DNA of 64,000 bases from Blautia glucerasea (GTDB lineage: Bacteria; Bacillota; Clostridia; Lachnospirales; Lachnospiraceae). A program made the position numbers and the translations under genes. Location of the stretch: the NCBI RefSeq assembly GCF_013304385.1, contig NZ_JAAITU010000003.1:1-64000 (forward strand), in the 5' to 3' direction. Within the stretch, counting starts at the first letter, position 1. Every line of letters starts with the position of its first letter. Below the pieces are notes generated by a model that searched no databases, was not told the DNA's origin, and saw only the letters and a program-made list of their open reading frames with translations. This document shows, piece after piece, positions 1 through 7,118 of the stretch.

Positions 1-504
1 CTGTTCGTGCGCAACCCGCTTACGCATTTTTTTACTGTTTGCACAGGCTTTTACATGTGTTGCATCCACGAAGATCTGTTCTGTATTTACAAGCTTATAT
101 TTCATACAATCTTCCAGAATCTTTGAAAAGATCTGCTCAAAAAGGTCTGTATCTTTGAAACGGCGGGTATAATTCTTTCCAAATGTAGAGAAATGAGGTA
201 CTGGATCTAACATGTCTAGTCCGAGAAACCAGCGGTATGCAACGTTTACCTCGACCTCTTTCATGGTCTGACGCATGCTTTTTATCCCATAGAGATACTG
301 AATGAATGGTATCTTTATCAGCATGACGGGATCCATACTGGGACGGCCGTTATCCGGACAGTATTTTTCTTCAACCAGATCATAAATAAAGTTCCAATTG
401 ATTGCTTTATCAATCAATCGCAGCATATGGTTTTGAGGTACCATGTCATCCATGGAAAACATCATCATTTGTTCTCTTTTTTTATCTGTATTTTTCGTCA
501 TCAT
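1..504 (-). CDS. IS1182-like transposase, N-terminal part (cut by window edge)
   Basis: The minus-strand frame opens with ATG at 504 and runs without a stop to base 1, giving 168 residues of the N-terminal half of a DDE transposase of the DUF772/IS1182 type. Visible marks are the NGRPSMDPVMLIKIPFIQYL stretch, YGIKSMRQT, and VAYRWFLG followed by PHFSTFGKNY, which are the usual order in this family. The stretch reaching the edge, QIFVDATHVKA, carries the first catalytic aspartate. The rest of the gene and the far element end lie outside the window. It is a different element from the one at 31702-33602, because the protein N-termini do not resemble each other. Confidence 0.85.
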   Translation of the reverse strand, partial: MMTKNTDKKREQMMMFSMDDMVPQNHMLRLIDKAINWNFIYDLVEEKYCPDNGRPSMDPVMLIKIPFIQYLYGIKSMRQTMKEVEVNVAYRWFLGLDMLDPVPHFSTFGKNYTRRFKDTDLFEQIFSKILEDCMKYKLVNTEQIFVDATHVKACANSKKMRKRVAHEQ

Positions 505-597
505 AAAAAACACCGCCCTTCTGATATTTATTATATCAGAAAAGCGGTTCCAACAATAGCAAAACCCTGCAAAAGCAGGGCTTTGTCTACAGTCTGA

Positions 598-629
598 CAG
601 CTGCAGATCAGATCTGCAGCTGTTTTTTT
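598..629 (+). terminator. Rho-independent terminator, plus strand
   Basis: Arms CAGCTGCAGATC (598-609) and GATCTGCAGCTG (611-622) form a perfect 12-bp inverted repeat about a single central base, followed by seven T. As an RNA the innermost pairs must open to form a loop. The T-run gives it plus-strand polarity, so it would stop transcription coming out of the left IS or of a gene beyond it. It does not serve the minus-strand deacetylase gene. Confidence 0.6.
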
Positions 630-632
630 GAA

Positions 633-692
633 CTAGTACAGTGAGAATTAAGGCCAGTCAATATGGTGGTTACTTAATATTCACTGTACTAG
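633..692. repeat. 60-bp imperfect palindrome
   Basis: Arms 633-652 and 673-692 match at 18 of 20 positions when one is reverse-complemented; the outer 12 bases (CTAGTACAGTGA) are perfect. The 20-bp loop holds nothing recognisable. The palindrome ends three bases from the deacetylase stop codon (695-697), so it may act as that gene's transcript end on the minus strand, although no U-tract follows there. It could also be a small mobile or REP-like element. Confidence 0.55.
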
Positions 693-694
693 AA

Positions 695-2086
695 TTATGT
701 TAGTGAATTGTAAAGCACTCCGCCCTGAAGAGTGATCCCTTTGCTTTCGGCTAATTGATGGACTGTAACCAGTTCATAACCGTCCTGGATCAATCTTGGT
801 ATCAGAATCTCTGCTGCATCCACAGAGGAACTGAAAATATCATGCATCAGTACGATAGAGCCGTCTGTAATATTATCAAGAACTGCGTTTACCAGACGGT
901 CAACATCTTCTCCTTCATCCCAGTCTTCTGGATCAACGGTCCACAAGATCATAGGAGTTGCAATCACAGAAGTTACTGTATCATTAACATTTCCATAAGG
1001 AGGACGTACAACAGTGGCTCCATGCCCCACCAGATTGTTCAGCAGCTGATCTGTCTGTCCAATCTCATTGGATACTTCTTCAGCAGAAAGAGTAGACAGA
1101 TCTGTGTGATCATAAGAATGGTTGCCCAGTTCGCATCCCAGGGCTTCCATACGTGTAACATCTTCAGAATAGTAATCTATCATATTTCCAACCAGGAAGA
1201 AAGTGGCTTTAGCATTGTTTGCTTCCAGACAGTCAAGAAGCCTGGCGGTATAATCACTGGGACCATCGTCAAAGGTAAGAGCTATCTTTTTGTCAGGAAC
1301 TGGTGTGGGTGTAGGAACTGGTGTATCCTGAGGAAGTGTCTGTACATCTGTGCTGTTCTGTGCTGCAGGTGCAGCAGTATCTGTAGCAGCATCTGGCGTT
1401 GAAACCTGGTCGGAGTTTGCACCTGTTGCTGCAGGATCGGCATCTGAGCTTGCATCTGCTTTCTCAGGATTAGGGTTTATGTAGTAAAGTAAAGGAGACG
1501 ATTCTGTCTGATCTGAAACAGGAGACGGATTCCCATTCATCACACCATCTGAAGAAAAGTGGCAAAGCTGTCCGTCAACGATCACATCGCCAGTCTGCAT
1601 CACCCCGTCTGCATTCAGGTAATAGCGATTGCCATTATCATCCAGCCATCCGGTCTGCATTACGCCATTCGAATCGAAGTAATACCGTTTGTTATCTGTG
1701 TCTGTAAGCCATCCGGTCAGGGCAGCACCATTCACCATAAAGTACCAGTTGCTCCCGCTGGATGTCCACACTCCTGAAGCTGCTTCCGGAGAAACCTGGG
1801 ATGCGCTGGCATCATCAACCGGAACTGTAGTTGGTTCAGGAACTGGGGTATCGGTTGGCAGCACTTCCGGGGGCTGTGTGACCTCTGGTGTGTCACCGGA
1901 AACCGTATCCTGAGCCGGTGGGGTTAGAGTATCTGTATTTTCTGCTACGAACATATCCGGCTGCTTTTTATCATCCATAGATCCAGAGCCTGGAGAGGTA
2001 CGGGTAAGTAGTATACCGCACACCAGACAAAGGATCACAGCAGTTATAAGAAGAGGCCGGTTGGTCCGTTGTTTACGGCCTGACAT
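695..2086 (-). CDS. Polysaccharide deacetylase with cell-wall-binding repeats
   Basis: This is a 463-residue exported enzyme of the NodB family (carbohydrate esterase 4), expected to remove acetyl groups from peptidoglycan or another surface glycan. A short basic N-terminus and one hydrophobic segment (about 11-28) anchor or export it. Residues about 105-185 hold choline/wall-binding type repeats (GWYF-like units: WLTDTDNKRYYFDSNGVMQTG and a second copy). A Pro/Thr-rich linker follows, then the NodB domain with TFDDGPS (motif 1, near 273), HSYDH (metal histidines, near 324), RPPYG (near 362) and LMHD (motif 5). All metal ligands are present. It stands alone on its strand. The substrate is not predictable from sequence. 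Confidence 0.88.
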   Translation of the reverse strand: MSGRKQRTNRPLLITAVILCLVCGILLTRTSPGSGSMDDKKQPDMFVAENTDTLTPPAQDTVSGDTPEVTQPPEVLPTDTPVPEPTTVPVDDASASQVSPEAASGVWTSSGSNWYFMVNGAALTGWLTDTDNKRYYFDSNGVMQTGWLDDNGNRYYLNADGVMQTGDVIVDGQLCHFSSDGVMNGNPSPVSDQTESSPLLYYINPNPEKADASSDADPAATGANSDQVSTPDAATDTAAPAAQNSTDVQTLPQDTPVPTPTPVPDKKIALTFDDGPSDYTARLLDCLEANNAKATFFLVGNMIDYYSEDVTRMEALGCELGNHSYDHTDLSTLSAEEVSNEIGQTDQLLNNLVGHGATVVRPPYGNVNDTVTSVIATPMILWTVDPEDWDEGEDVDRLVNAVLDNITDGSIVLMHDIFSSSVDAAEILIPRLIQDGYELVTVHQLAESKGITLQGGVLYNSLT

Positions 2087-2180
2087 ATGATTCCTCCTTT
2101 GTGTCAGTAAATCAATAAAAGATTGGAGAAAAAAATCTCCAACATAAAATAGATTTTACCACACACTTCATTTTCGTGCA

Positions 2181-2264
2181 ATCACAAATAGGGAGATAAC
2201 CGCGAAGCTTATCATAAAAAGATGATCGTGAAGCATATCACAAATAGGGGATGATCGTGAAGCT
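2181..2264. repeat. Three tandem imperfect repeats upstream of rluF promoter
   Basis: Three units of 26-30 bp follow each other at about 2181-2210, 2211-2236 and 2237-2264. Units 1 and 3 share ATCACAAATAGGG; units 2 and 3 share GATGATCGTGAAGC; unit 1 has the variant GATAACCGCGAAGC. The array stops six bases before the -35 box of the next promoter, a position typical of operator arrays. Confidence 0.65.
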
Positions 2265-2269
2265 TTTTC

Positions 2270-2298
2270 TTGATATCACAGAAAAAAGACTATATAAT
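2270..2298 (+). promoter_or_regulatory. Promoter of the rluF-ligA unit
   Basis: TTGATA (2270-2275) and a consensus TATAAT (2293-2298) are separated by exactly 17 bp. The predicted start of transcription, about seven bases after the -10 box, falls on the A of the ATG at 2305, so the transcript would have no leader. Confidence 0.7.
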
Positions 2299-2304
2299 AT
2301 AGCA

Positions 2305-3237
2305 ATGAGCGAAAAAATCAGAATCAATAAATATTTAAGTGAATCCGGTTACTGCTCCCGCAGGGAGGCAGACCGTCTTCTTTCGGCCGGCCGCATTACA
2401 GCCGGCGGCCGCACCCTTTGTCCGGGAGATAAGGTTTCTCCTGAGGAAAGGGTTTTTGTAGATGGTAAACCGGTTAAAAAAGAAGAGAAAAAGGTGCTGC
2501 TGCTTTTTTACAAGCCCAGAGGAGTGGTGTGCAGTACTAAGAAGCAATATGAAGAGACAACGGTTACGGAATATCTGAAGTATCCGGTTCGCATTTATCC
2601 TGTGGGCCGTTTGGATAAGGATTCAGAAGGACTTCTTCTGCTTACTAACCAGGGAAGTCTTGTCAATCACATTATGCGTGCCAGAAATTTTCATGAGAAG
2701 GAGTATCTGGTAACTGTGGATCACCCTATAACAGAAGAATTTTTGATGCATATGCGTACAGGAGTTCCGGTTTTGGATACAGTGACCCGGCCATGCCAGG
2801 TATTTGCTGCAGGTAAATGCTCGTTTCGGATTATTCTGACACAGGGGTTGAACCGCCAGATCCGCAGGATGTGCGAATATCTGGGATATCAGGTCCGTAC
2901 CTTAAAAAGGATCAGGATCATGAATCTTACAATTCAGGGTCTTGCACCTGGCAGCTACAGAGAGATCACCAAAGAAGAATATAATAAGCTAACTCTTATG
3001 ATCCGGGATTCATCTTCCGGAAATAATTCAGATCCAGGAGGAAATCATGGAAGCAGCTTTAAGCAAAATGAAAGAATTAGCCCAGAAACTGAATCAGGCA
3101 TCCAAGGCTTACTATCAGGAAGACAGGGAGATCATGAGCAATCTGGAGTACGATGCCCTGTACGATCAGCTGGTAGAACTGGAAAAGGAAACAGGCACAG
3201 TTCTGGCAGGCAGTCCAACCATTTCCGTAGGATATGA
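2305..3237 (+). CDS. rluF: 23S rRNA pseudouridine synthase, RluF/RsuA family
   Basis: The enzyme isomerises a uridine in rRNA to pseudouridine. It has an N-terminal S4 RNA-binding domain (about 1-60, RINKYLSESGYCSRREADRLL) and a catalytic domain with the family motif GRLDKDSEGLLLLTN near residue 100, whose first aspartate is catalytic, plus the NRQIRRMCEYLG motif. I chose ATG 2305 because the S4 domain starts there; a longer frame opens at 2251 but adds only junk. No ribosome site precedes this ATG and the promoter sits directly against it. The core is complete by about residue 230. The open frame continues to 3237, overlapping ligA by 191 bp out of frame, giving 310 residues with a low-complexity tail. 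The exact rRNA target (U2604 by analogy) is inferred. Confidence 0.85.
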   Translation: MSEKIRINKYLSESGYCSRREADRLLSAGRITAGGRTLCPGDKVSPEERVFVDGKPVKKEEKKVLLLFYKPRGVVCSTKKQYEETTVTEYLKYPVRIYPVGRLDKDSEGLLLLTNQGSLVNHIMRARNFHEKEYLVTVDHPITEEFLMHMRTGVPVLDTVTRPCQVFAAGKCSFRIILTQGLNRQIRRMCEYLGYQVRTLKRIRIMNLTIQGLAPGSYREITKEEYNKLTLMIRDSSSGNNSDPGGNHGSSFKQNERISPETESGIQGLLSGRQGDHEQSGVRCPVRSAGRTGKGNRHSSGRQSNHFRRI

Positions 3238-5011
3238 GTCTGTTGATGCACTTCCTAAGGAAACCCATGAAAGGCCAATGCTTTCCCTGGATAAGACCAA
3301 GGACCGGGAGGTGCTTCGTGAGTTTATTGGTCCGCGAAAGACCCTGCTTTCCTGGAAACTGGACGGCCTTACCATTGTGCTTACCTATGAAAATGGCCGG
3401 CTGTTAAAGGCTGTCACCAGAGGAAATGGTACAGTTGGTGAGGTAATCACCAACAATGCCCGGGTTTTTAAGAATATTCCTTTACAGATTCCGTATCAGG
3501 GACGTCTTGTATTGCGAGGAGAAGCTATTATCACTTACTCCGATTTTCAGAAGATCAATGAATCCATAGAGGACGTAGATGCACGTTATAAGAATCCTCG
3601 TAATCTTTGCAGCGGCTCCGTGCGCCAGTTGAATAATCAGGTTACAGCCAGCAGGAATGTACGATTTTATGCGTTTTCCCTTGTAAGTGCACCAGAAGTG
3701 GATTTTGACAATTCTCATGAGAATCAGTTTCGGTGGCTAAAGGGGCAGGGCTTTGATGTGGTGGAATATCGGGTGGTAACTGCTTCAACTTTAGATCAGG
3801 CGATGGACTATTTTTCTACAGCTATTACAAAGAATGATTTTCCATCCGATGGTCTGGTGGCCTTGTATGACGATATTGCCTATGGGGAGTCACTGGGCAG
3901 GACGGCTAAGTTCCCAAGAAATGCTTTTGCATTTAAATGGGCAGATGAGATACGGGAAACTCATCTGCTGAAAATTCAGTGGAGTCCGTCACGTACCGGG
4001 CTGATCAATCCGGTGGCTGTTTTTGAACCAGTTGAACTGGAAGGCACTACTGTAAGCCGTGCAAGTGTGCATAACGTCAGTATTGTGAAACAGTTGAAGC
4101 TTGGTATTGGAGATACCATCCGTGTTTACAAGGCTAATATGATCATTCCGCAGATTGCAGAGAATCTTACCTGCAGTGATAATCTTGTGATCCCGGATAC
4201 TTGTCCTGCTTGTGGCGGGGAAGCGCATGTCTGCAAAGAAAATGATGTAGAAGCTCTGTACTGTATGAACCCTGACTGTGCAGCCAAGAAGATCCGAGGT
4301 TTTACACTATTTGCCAGCAGAGATGCTATGAATATTGACGGGCTTTCCCAGTCAACCTTGGAAAAGTTTATTGCCATGGGTTTTATTCATGAATTTGCGG
4401 ATATTTTCCAGCTGGACAGACACAAAGATGCGATTATCGAGATGGAAGGCTTTGGCGAAAAGTCCTATGAAAATCTGATCTTAAGCCTGGATACGGCCAG
4501 AAATACCACTCTTTCCAGGGTGATATACAGTCTGGGGATCCCTGGCATCGGACTTGCTAATGCCAAAGTGATCTGCCGTCACTTTAAAGATGATCTTTCT
4601 TCTGTTCGTCAGGCATCCATGGAGGAGATCAGCGCTATTGATGGCATTGGTCCTGTATTAGCAGGGAATATTTATTCTTATTTTCATGATAAAGAGAACA
4701 ACCAGAAGCTGGACCGGCTGATGGGGTTTCTTATACTCCATGCGGAAGCGGCTTCCCAGACACAGATCTTTGCAGGAGTGACTTTTGTGATCACTGGTTC
4801 TGTGACCCATTTTGCCAACCGTAACGAGATGAAAGCATTGATAGAGTCTCTTGGCGGCAAAGTCACAGGCTCTGTTACAGGAAAAACCACGTATTTGATC
4901 AATAATGATACAATGTCAAATTCCTCTAAAAATAAAAAGGCCAAGGAGCTTGGGATTCCAATCATTTCTGAGGAAGAATTTCTGAAGCTGGTCCATCCGG
5001 AAGAGGCATGA
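3047..5011 (+). CDS. ligA: NAD-dependent DNA ligase
   Basis: It seals nicks in DNA using NAD+, acting in replication and repair. The 654 residues show the whole LigA layout: the NMN-binding N-terminus (YYQEDREI..LEYDALYDQL), the adenylated lysine in KLDG near residue 104, an OB fold (LGIGDTIRVYKANMIIPQI), a Cys4 zinc finger (CPAC near 386, then CMNPDC), helix-hairpin-helix repeats and a BRCT domain from about 577. Several core motifs deviate from the textbook ones (KLDG for KIDG, TRGNG for TRGDG, NPRNLCSGSVRQLN), so it is a divergent member and may be a second ligase of the cell. AGGAGG stands seven bases before ATG. Its 5' end overlaps rluF, so the two are probably cotranscribed. Confidence 0.92.
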   Translation: MEAALSKMKELAQKLNQASKAYYQEDREIMSNLEYDALYDQLVELEKETGTVLAGSPTISVGYESVDALPKETHERPMLSLDKTKDREVLREFIGPRKTLLSWKLDGLTIVLTYENGRLLKAVTRGNGTVGEVITNNARVFKNIPLQIPYQGRLVLRGEAIITYSDFQKINESIEDVDARYKNPRNLCSGSVRQLNNQVTASRNVRFYAFSLVSAPEVDFDNSHENQFRWLKGQGFDVVEYRVVTASTLDQAMDYFSTAITKNDFPSDGLVALYDDIAYGESLGRTAKFPRNAFAFKWADEIRETHLLKIQWSPSRTGLINPVAVFEPVELEGTTVSRASVHNVSIVKQLKLGIGDTIRVYKANMIIPQIAENLTCSDNLVIPDTCPACGGEAHVCKENDVEALYCMNPDCAAKKIRGFTLFASRDAMNIDGLSQSTLEKFIAMGFIHEFADIFQLDRHKDAIIEMEGFGEKSYENLILSLDTARNTTLSRVIYSLGIPGIGLANAKVICRHFKDDLSSVRQASMEEISAIDGIGPVLAGNIYSYFHDKENNQKLDRLMGFLILHAEAASQTQIFAGVTFVITGSVTHFANRNEMKALIESLGGKVTGSVTGKTTYLINNDTMSNSSKNKKAKELGIPIISEEEFLKLVHPEEA

Positions 5012-5017
5012 TCATTC

Positions 5018-5075
5018 ATCTCAGTCGAGAAGACTCCCACCTCTTTCAGGTGGTGAGTAACTGCTCGACTTGAAA
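5018..5075 (+). repeat. Nested-hairpin repeat element, copy 1 (before metA)
   Basis: This intercistronic element shares 44 identical leading bases with copy 2 at 56266-56326. The outer stem is AGTCGAG (5023-5029) with CTCGACT (5064-5070). The inner stem is ACTCCCACCT (5033-5042) with AGGTGGTGAGT (5048-5058), ten pairs with one bulged T, closed by the loop CTTTC. It fills most of the 91-bp gap between ligA and metA and ends 27 nt before the metA ATG. There is no T-run, so it is not an ordinary terminator. Function unknown; likely a structured leader RNA or a dispersed repeat. Confidence 0.8.
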
Positions 5076-5102
5076 TATTATTAACAACAAGGAGGGACAT
5101 AA

Positions 5103-6044
5103 ATGCCAATTAAAATACAAAGCGATCTGCCGGTAAAGGAGATTCTTGAAAAAGAAAACATATTTGTAATGGATGAGAACAGGGCACTGCATCAGGATAT
5201 CCGTCCAGTTCAGATCCTGATCCTGAATTTGATGCCATTAAAAGAAGAAACGGAGCTTCAGCTGCTCCGCTCTTTATCCAACACGCCCATTCAGGTCGAT
5301 GTTACATTTATGACTGTAGAAAGCCATGATTCTAAAAATACATCTAAAAGCCATCTGAACAAATTTTATCAGACTTTTCCTGAACTGGAAGATCAGAAAT
5401 ATGACGGGATGATCATTACAGGTGCTCCTGTAGAACAGATGGAATTTGAAGAGGTGGATTATTGGAGCGAACTTGTAAAGATCATGGATTGGACCAAGAC
5501 CCATGTAACATCTACCTTATATTTGTGCTGGGCTGCACAGGCAGGCCTTTACCATCATTATGGCCTAAAGAAAAGAATGCTTCCCAAGAAAATGTTTGGC
5601 CTTTTCTGGCATAAGGTGCTTAACCGTAAGATTCCTCTTGTACGTGGATTTGACGATGTATTTCTTGCCCCTCATTCCAGACATACGGAGGTTCCCATTG
5701 AAGATATCCATGCATGTAAGGAACTTACTGTGCTTGCAGAGTCTGAGGAAGCAGGTTTATTCCTGGCCATGGCAGATGGCGGACGTAAGATCTTTATCAT
5801 GGGCCATCCGGAATATGACCGTGTTACATTGGATGGGGAATATAAGCGTGACATTAACAAGGGTCTTCCTATTGATATTCCCAGGAACTACTATAAGGAC
5901 AATGATCCTGAAAACAGGCCTCTTCTTTTGTGGCGGGCTCACGCCAATAACCTGTACACAAACTGGCTGAATTATTACGTATACCAGATGACCCCGTATG
6001 ACCTCTACGGAACCCCTGATTTTTCAAGTATTTCCAGGGATTGA
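5103..6044 (+). CDS. metA: Homoserine O-acyltransferase (likely acetyl-CoA specific)
   Basis: It activates homoserine for methionine synthesis. The 313 residues match the MetA family from end to end: catalytic Cys142 in LYLCWAAQ, and the histidine and glutamate of GHPEYD near 235-237. Residue 111 is glutamate (GAPVE). In studied homologues Glu at this place selects acetyl-CoA, whereas the glycine of E. coli MetA selects succinyl-CoA, so I infer homoserine O-acetyltransferase activity. AAGGAGGGAC lies just before the ATG. The structured repeat at 5018-5075 lies upstream and may control expression. Confidence 0.92.
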   Translation: MPIKIQSDLPVKEILEKENIFVMDENRALHQDIRPVQILILNLMPLKEETELQLLRSLSNTPIQVDVTFMTVESHDSKNTSKSHLNKFYQTFPELEDQKYDGMIITGAPVEQMEFEEVDYWSELVKIMDWTKTHVTSTLYLCWAAQAGLYHHYGLKKRMLPKKMFGLFWHKVLNRKIPLVRGFDDVFLAPHSRHTEVPIEDIHACKELTVLAESEEAGLFLAMADGGRKIFIMGHPEYDRVTLDGEYKRDINKGLPIDIPRNYYKDNDPENRPLLLWRAHANNLYTNWLNYYVYQMTPYDLYGTPDFSSISRD

Positions 6045-6335
6045 GAGGGTTTTGACAAAAGATAAAATACTTGTGCATTTTGAACGGAAGCATAAGCTTT
6101 TTTTGATAAAATATTATGTAAAGTTTATTGGAAGTTTATTTGAAGTTTTTCTGCATATCTGTTATAGTATGATGTATAGGCCGCTAACCTAAGATAGTAT
6201 CAGAATACGTAACTGTTCAGCGTGTATACAGTTATGAGCCAAAATACAATACAGATAAGAAAGCATTACAATGTTTTCGCCATATATGCCGTGTAACCAT
6301 TACAAAGGCCAGCGGCAGGAAAGCAGAGGGATCGA
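6045..6335. other. Gap with a promoter for the PF00882 gene
   Basis: The 291-bp gap is A+T-rich. It holds one good promoter (6140-6168) and no open frame or strong hairpin that I could find. The transcript leader to the TTG at 6336 would be about 160 nt. Confidence 0.5.
6140..6168 (+). promoter_or_regulatory. Predicted sigma-A promoter
   Basis: TTGAAG (6140-6145) and TATAGT (6163-6168) stand 17 bp apart, upstream of the PF00882 gene. Confidence 0.5.
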
Positions 6336-6920
6336 TTGCGTAAGAAATCGCATATTTTACTTGCCAGATATCTGGCAGATCAGCTGACTGTAGATGAAAG
6401 TCTGCAGTCTCACAGAAAGGCATTTTGTCTGGGGAGTATCCTTCCGGATATACGCCCATCTTTTGTTGTGAAGAAGCATGAGTATTTCAGTACCTTTGGA
6501 GAGATTCAGGAAAAGATGCTTCAGCTGGTGGAGCATGGTCCCCTGGAAGGGAAGGAACGTGTCTACTGGAGGAATTTTGGGGAAGTGCTGCATTATGTGG
6601 CAGACTATTTTACATTTCCTCACAACAGGACGTATACTGGAAGCCTGTATGAGCACAGCCAGTATGAAAAGATCCTGAAGCAAAGACTGAAGATCTGCAT
6701 TAAAAGTGGTGCTGCCGGAGCCTATGTTTTCAGGGATGTCTATTTTAAAAACCTGGAAGAGCTTACAGAATTCATACAGGTAAGCCACACCAGTTATCTT
6801 CGTAAAAAGAGAAATATCACAGAGGATATCCAGTATATCCTGATGGTCTGCTATCAGGTGATCCAGGGAATTGTACAGTTATGTACCAGAAGACAGGAGA
6901 ATATGGCTGCGTTTGCATAA
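6336..6920 (+). CDS. Zinc-dependent phospholipase C-like protein (PF00882 type)
   Basis: The 194 residues open with KSHILLARYLADQL, followed by FCLGSILPDIRPSF, YFSTFG and GEVLHYVADYFTFPHN. This pattern of spaced histidines and aspartates is seen in the zinc-dependent phospholipase C family and its many cytoplasmic relatives in Clostridia. No signal peptide is visible, so it is unlikely to be a secreted toxin-like enzyme; the real substrate is unknown. The start is TTG at 6336, with AGAGGG a few bases upstream. It stands alone between metA and the NlpC/P60 gene. Confidence 0.65.
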   Translation: MRKKSHILLARYLADQLTVDESLQSHRKAFCLGSILPDIRPSFVVKKHEYFSTFGEIQEKMLQLVEHGPLEGKERVYWRNFGEVLHYVADYFTFPHNRTYTGSLYEHSQYEKILKQRLKICIKSGAAGAYVFRDVYFKNLEELTEFIQVSHTSYLRKKRNITEDIQYILMVCYQVIQGIVQLCTRRQENMAAFA

Positions 6921-6996
6921 AAGGTCTGCGTTCCTTAACATAATGTGAAGAGAAAGTGAAAATTGGATAAAATGGGAACGGATATTTTCTTGAAGG

Positions 6997-7025
6997 TTGA
7001 TTTGAAAAAAAGATTATGATACAAT
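6997..7025 (+). promoter_or_regulatory. Predicted promoter of the NlpC/P60 gene
   Basis: TTGATT (6997-7002) and TACAAT (7020-7025) stand 17 bp apart, about 90 bp before the start codon. Confidence 0.5.
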
Positions 7026-7118
7026 AGACAAAGTTAATATTTAAGCGAACCGTTTTATCACGTATCAGACCTTTATATAGGGGAGTAAAGGGATGTTCAT
7101 GGCAAGGAAGGGAGCATC

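Larger units (their letters stand above)
505..694. other. IS outer end and non-coding gap
   Basis: This 190-bp gap holds the presumed outer end of the left IS: a short hairpin with arms CCCTGC and GCAGGG near 555-570, then a stretch containing TGTCTACAGTCTGACAG. It is followed by a perfect palindromic terminator (598-629) and a second palindrome (633-692). No gene is visible. The exact IS boundary cannot be set because the other end is outside the window. Confidence 0.5.

Noticed and set aside
2251-2304. Upstream extension of the rluF frame
   Set aside because: The added 18 residues are part of the repeat array and promoter DNA, and the S4 domain begins at ATG 2305.
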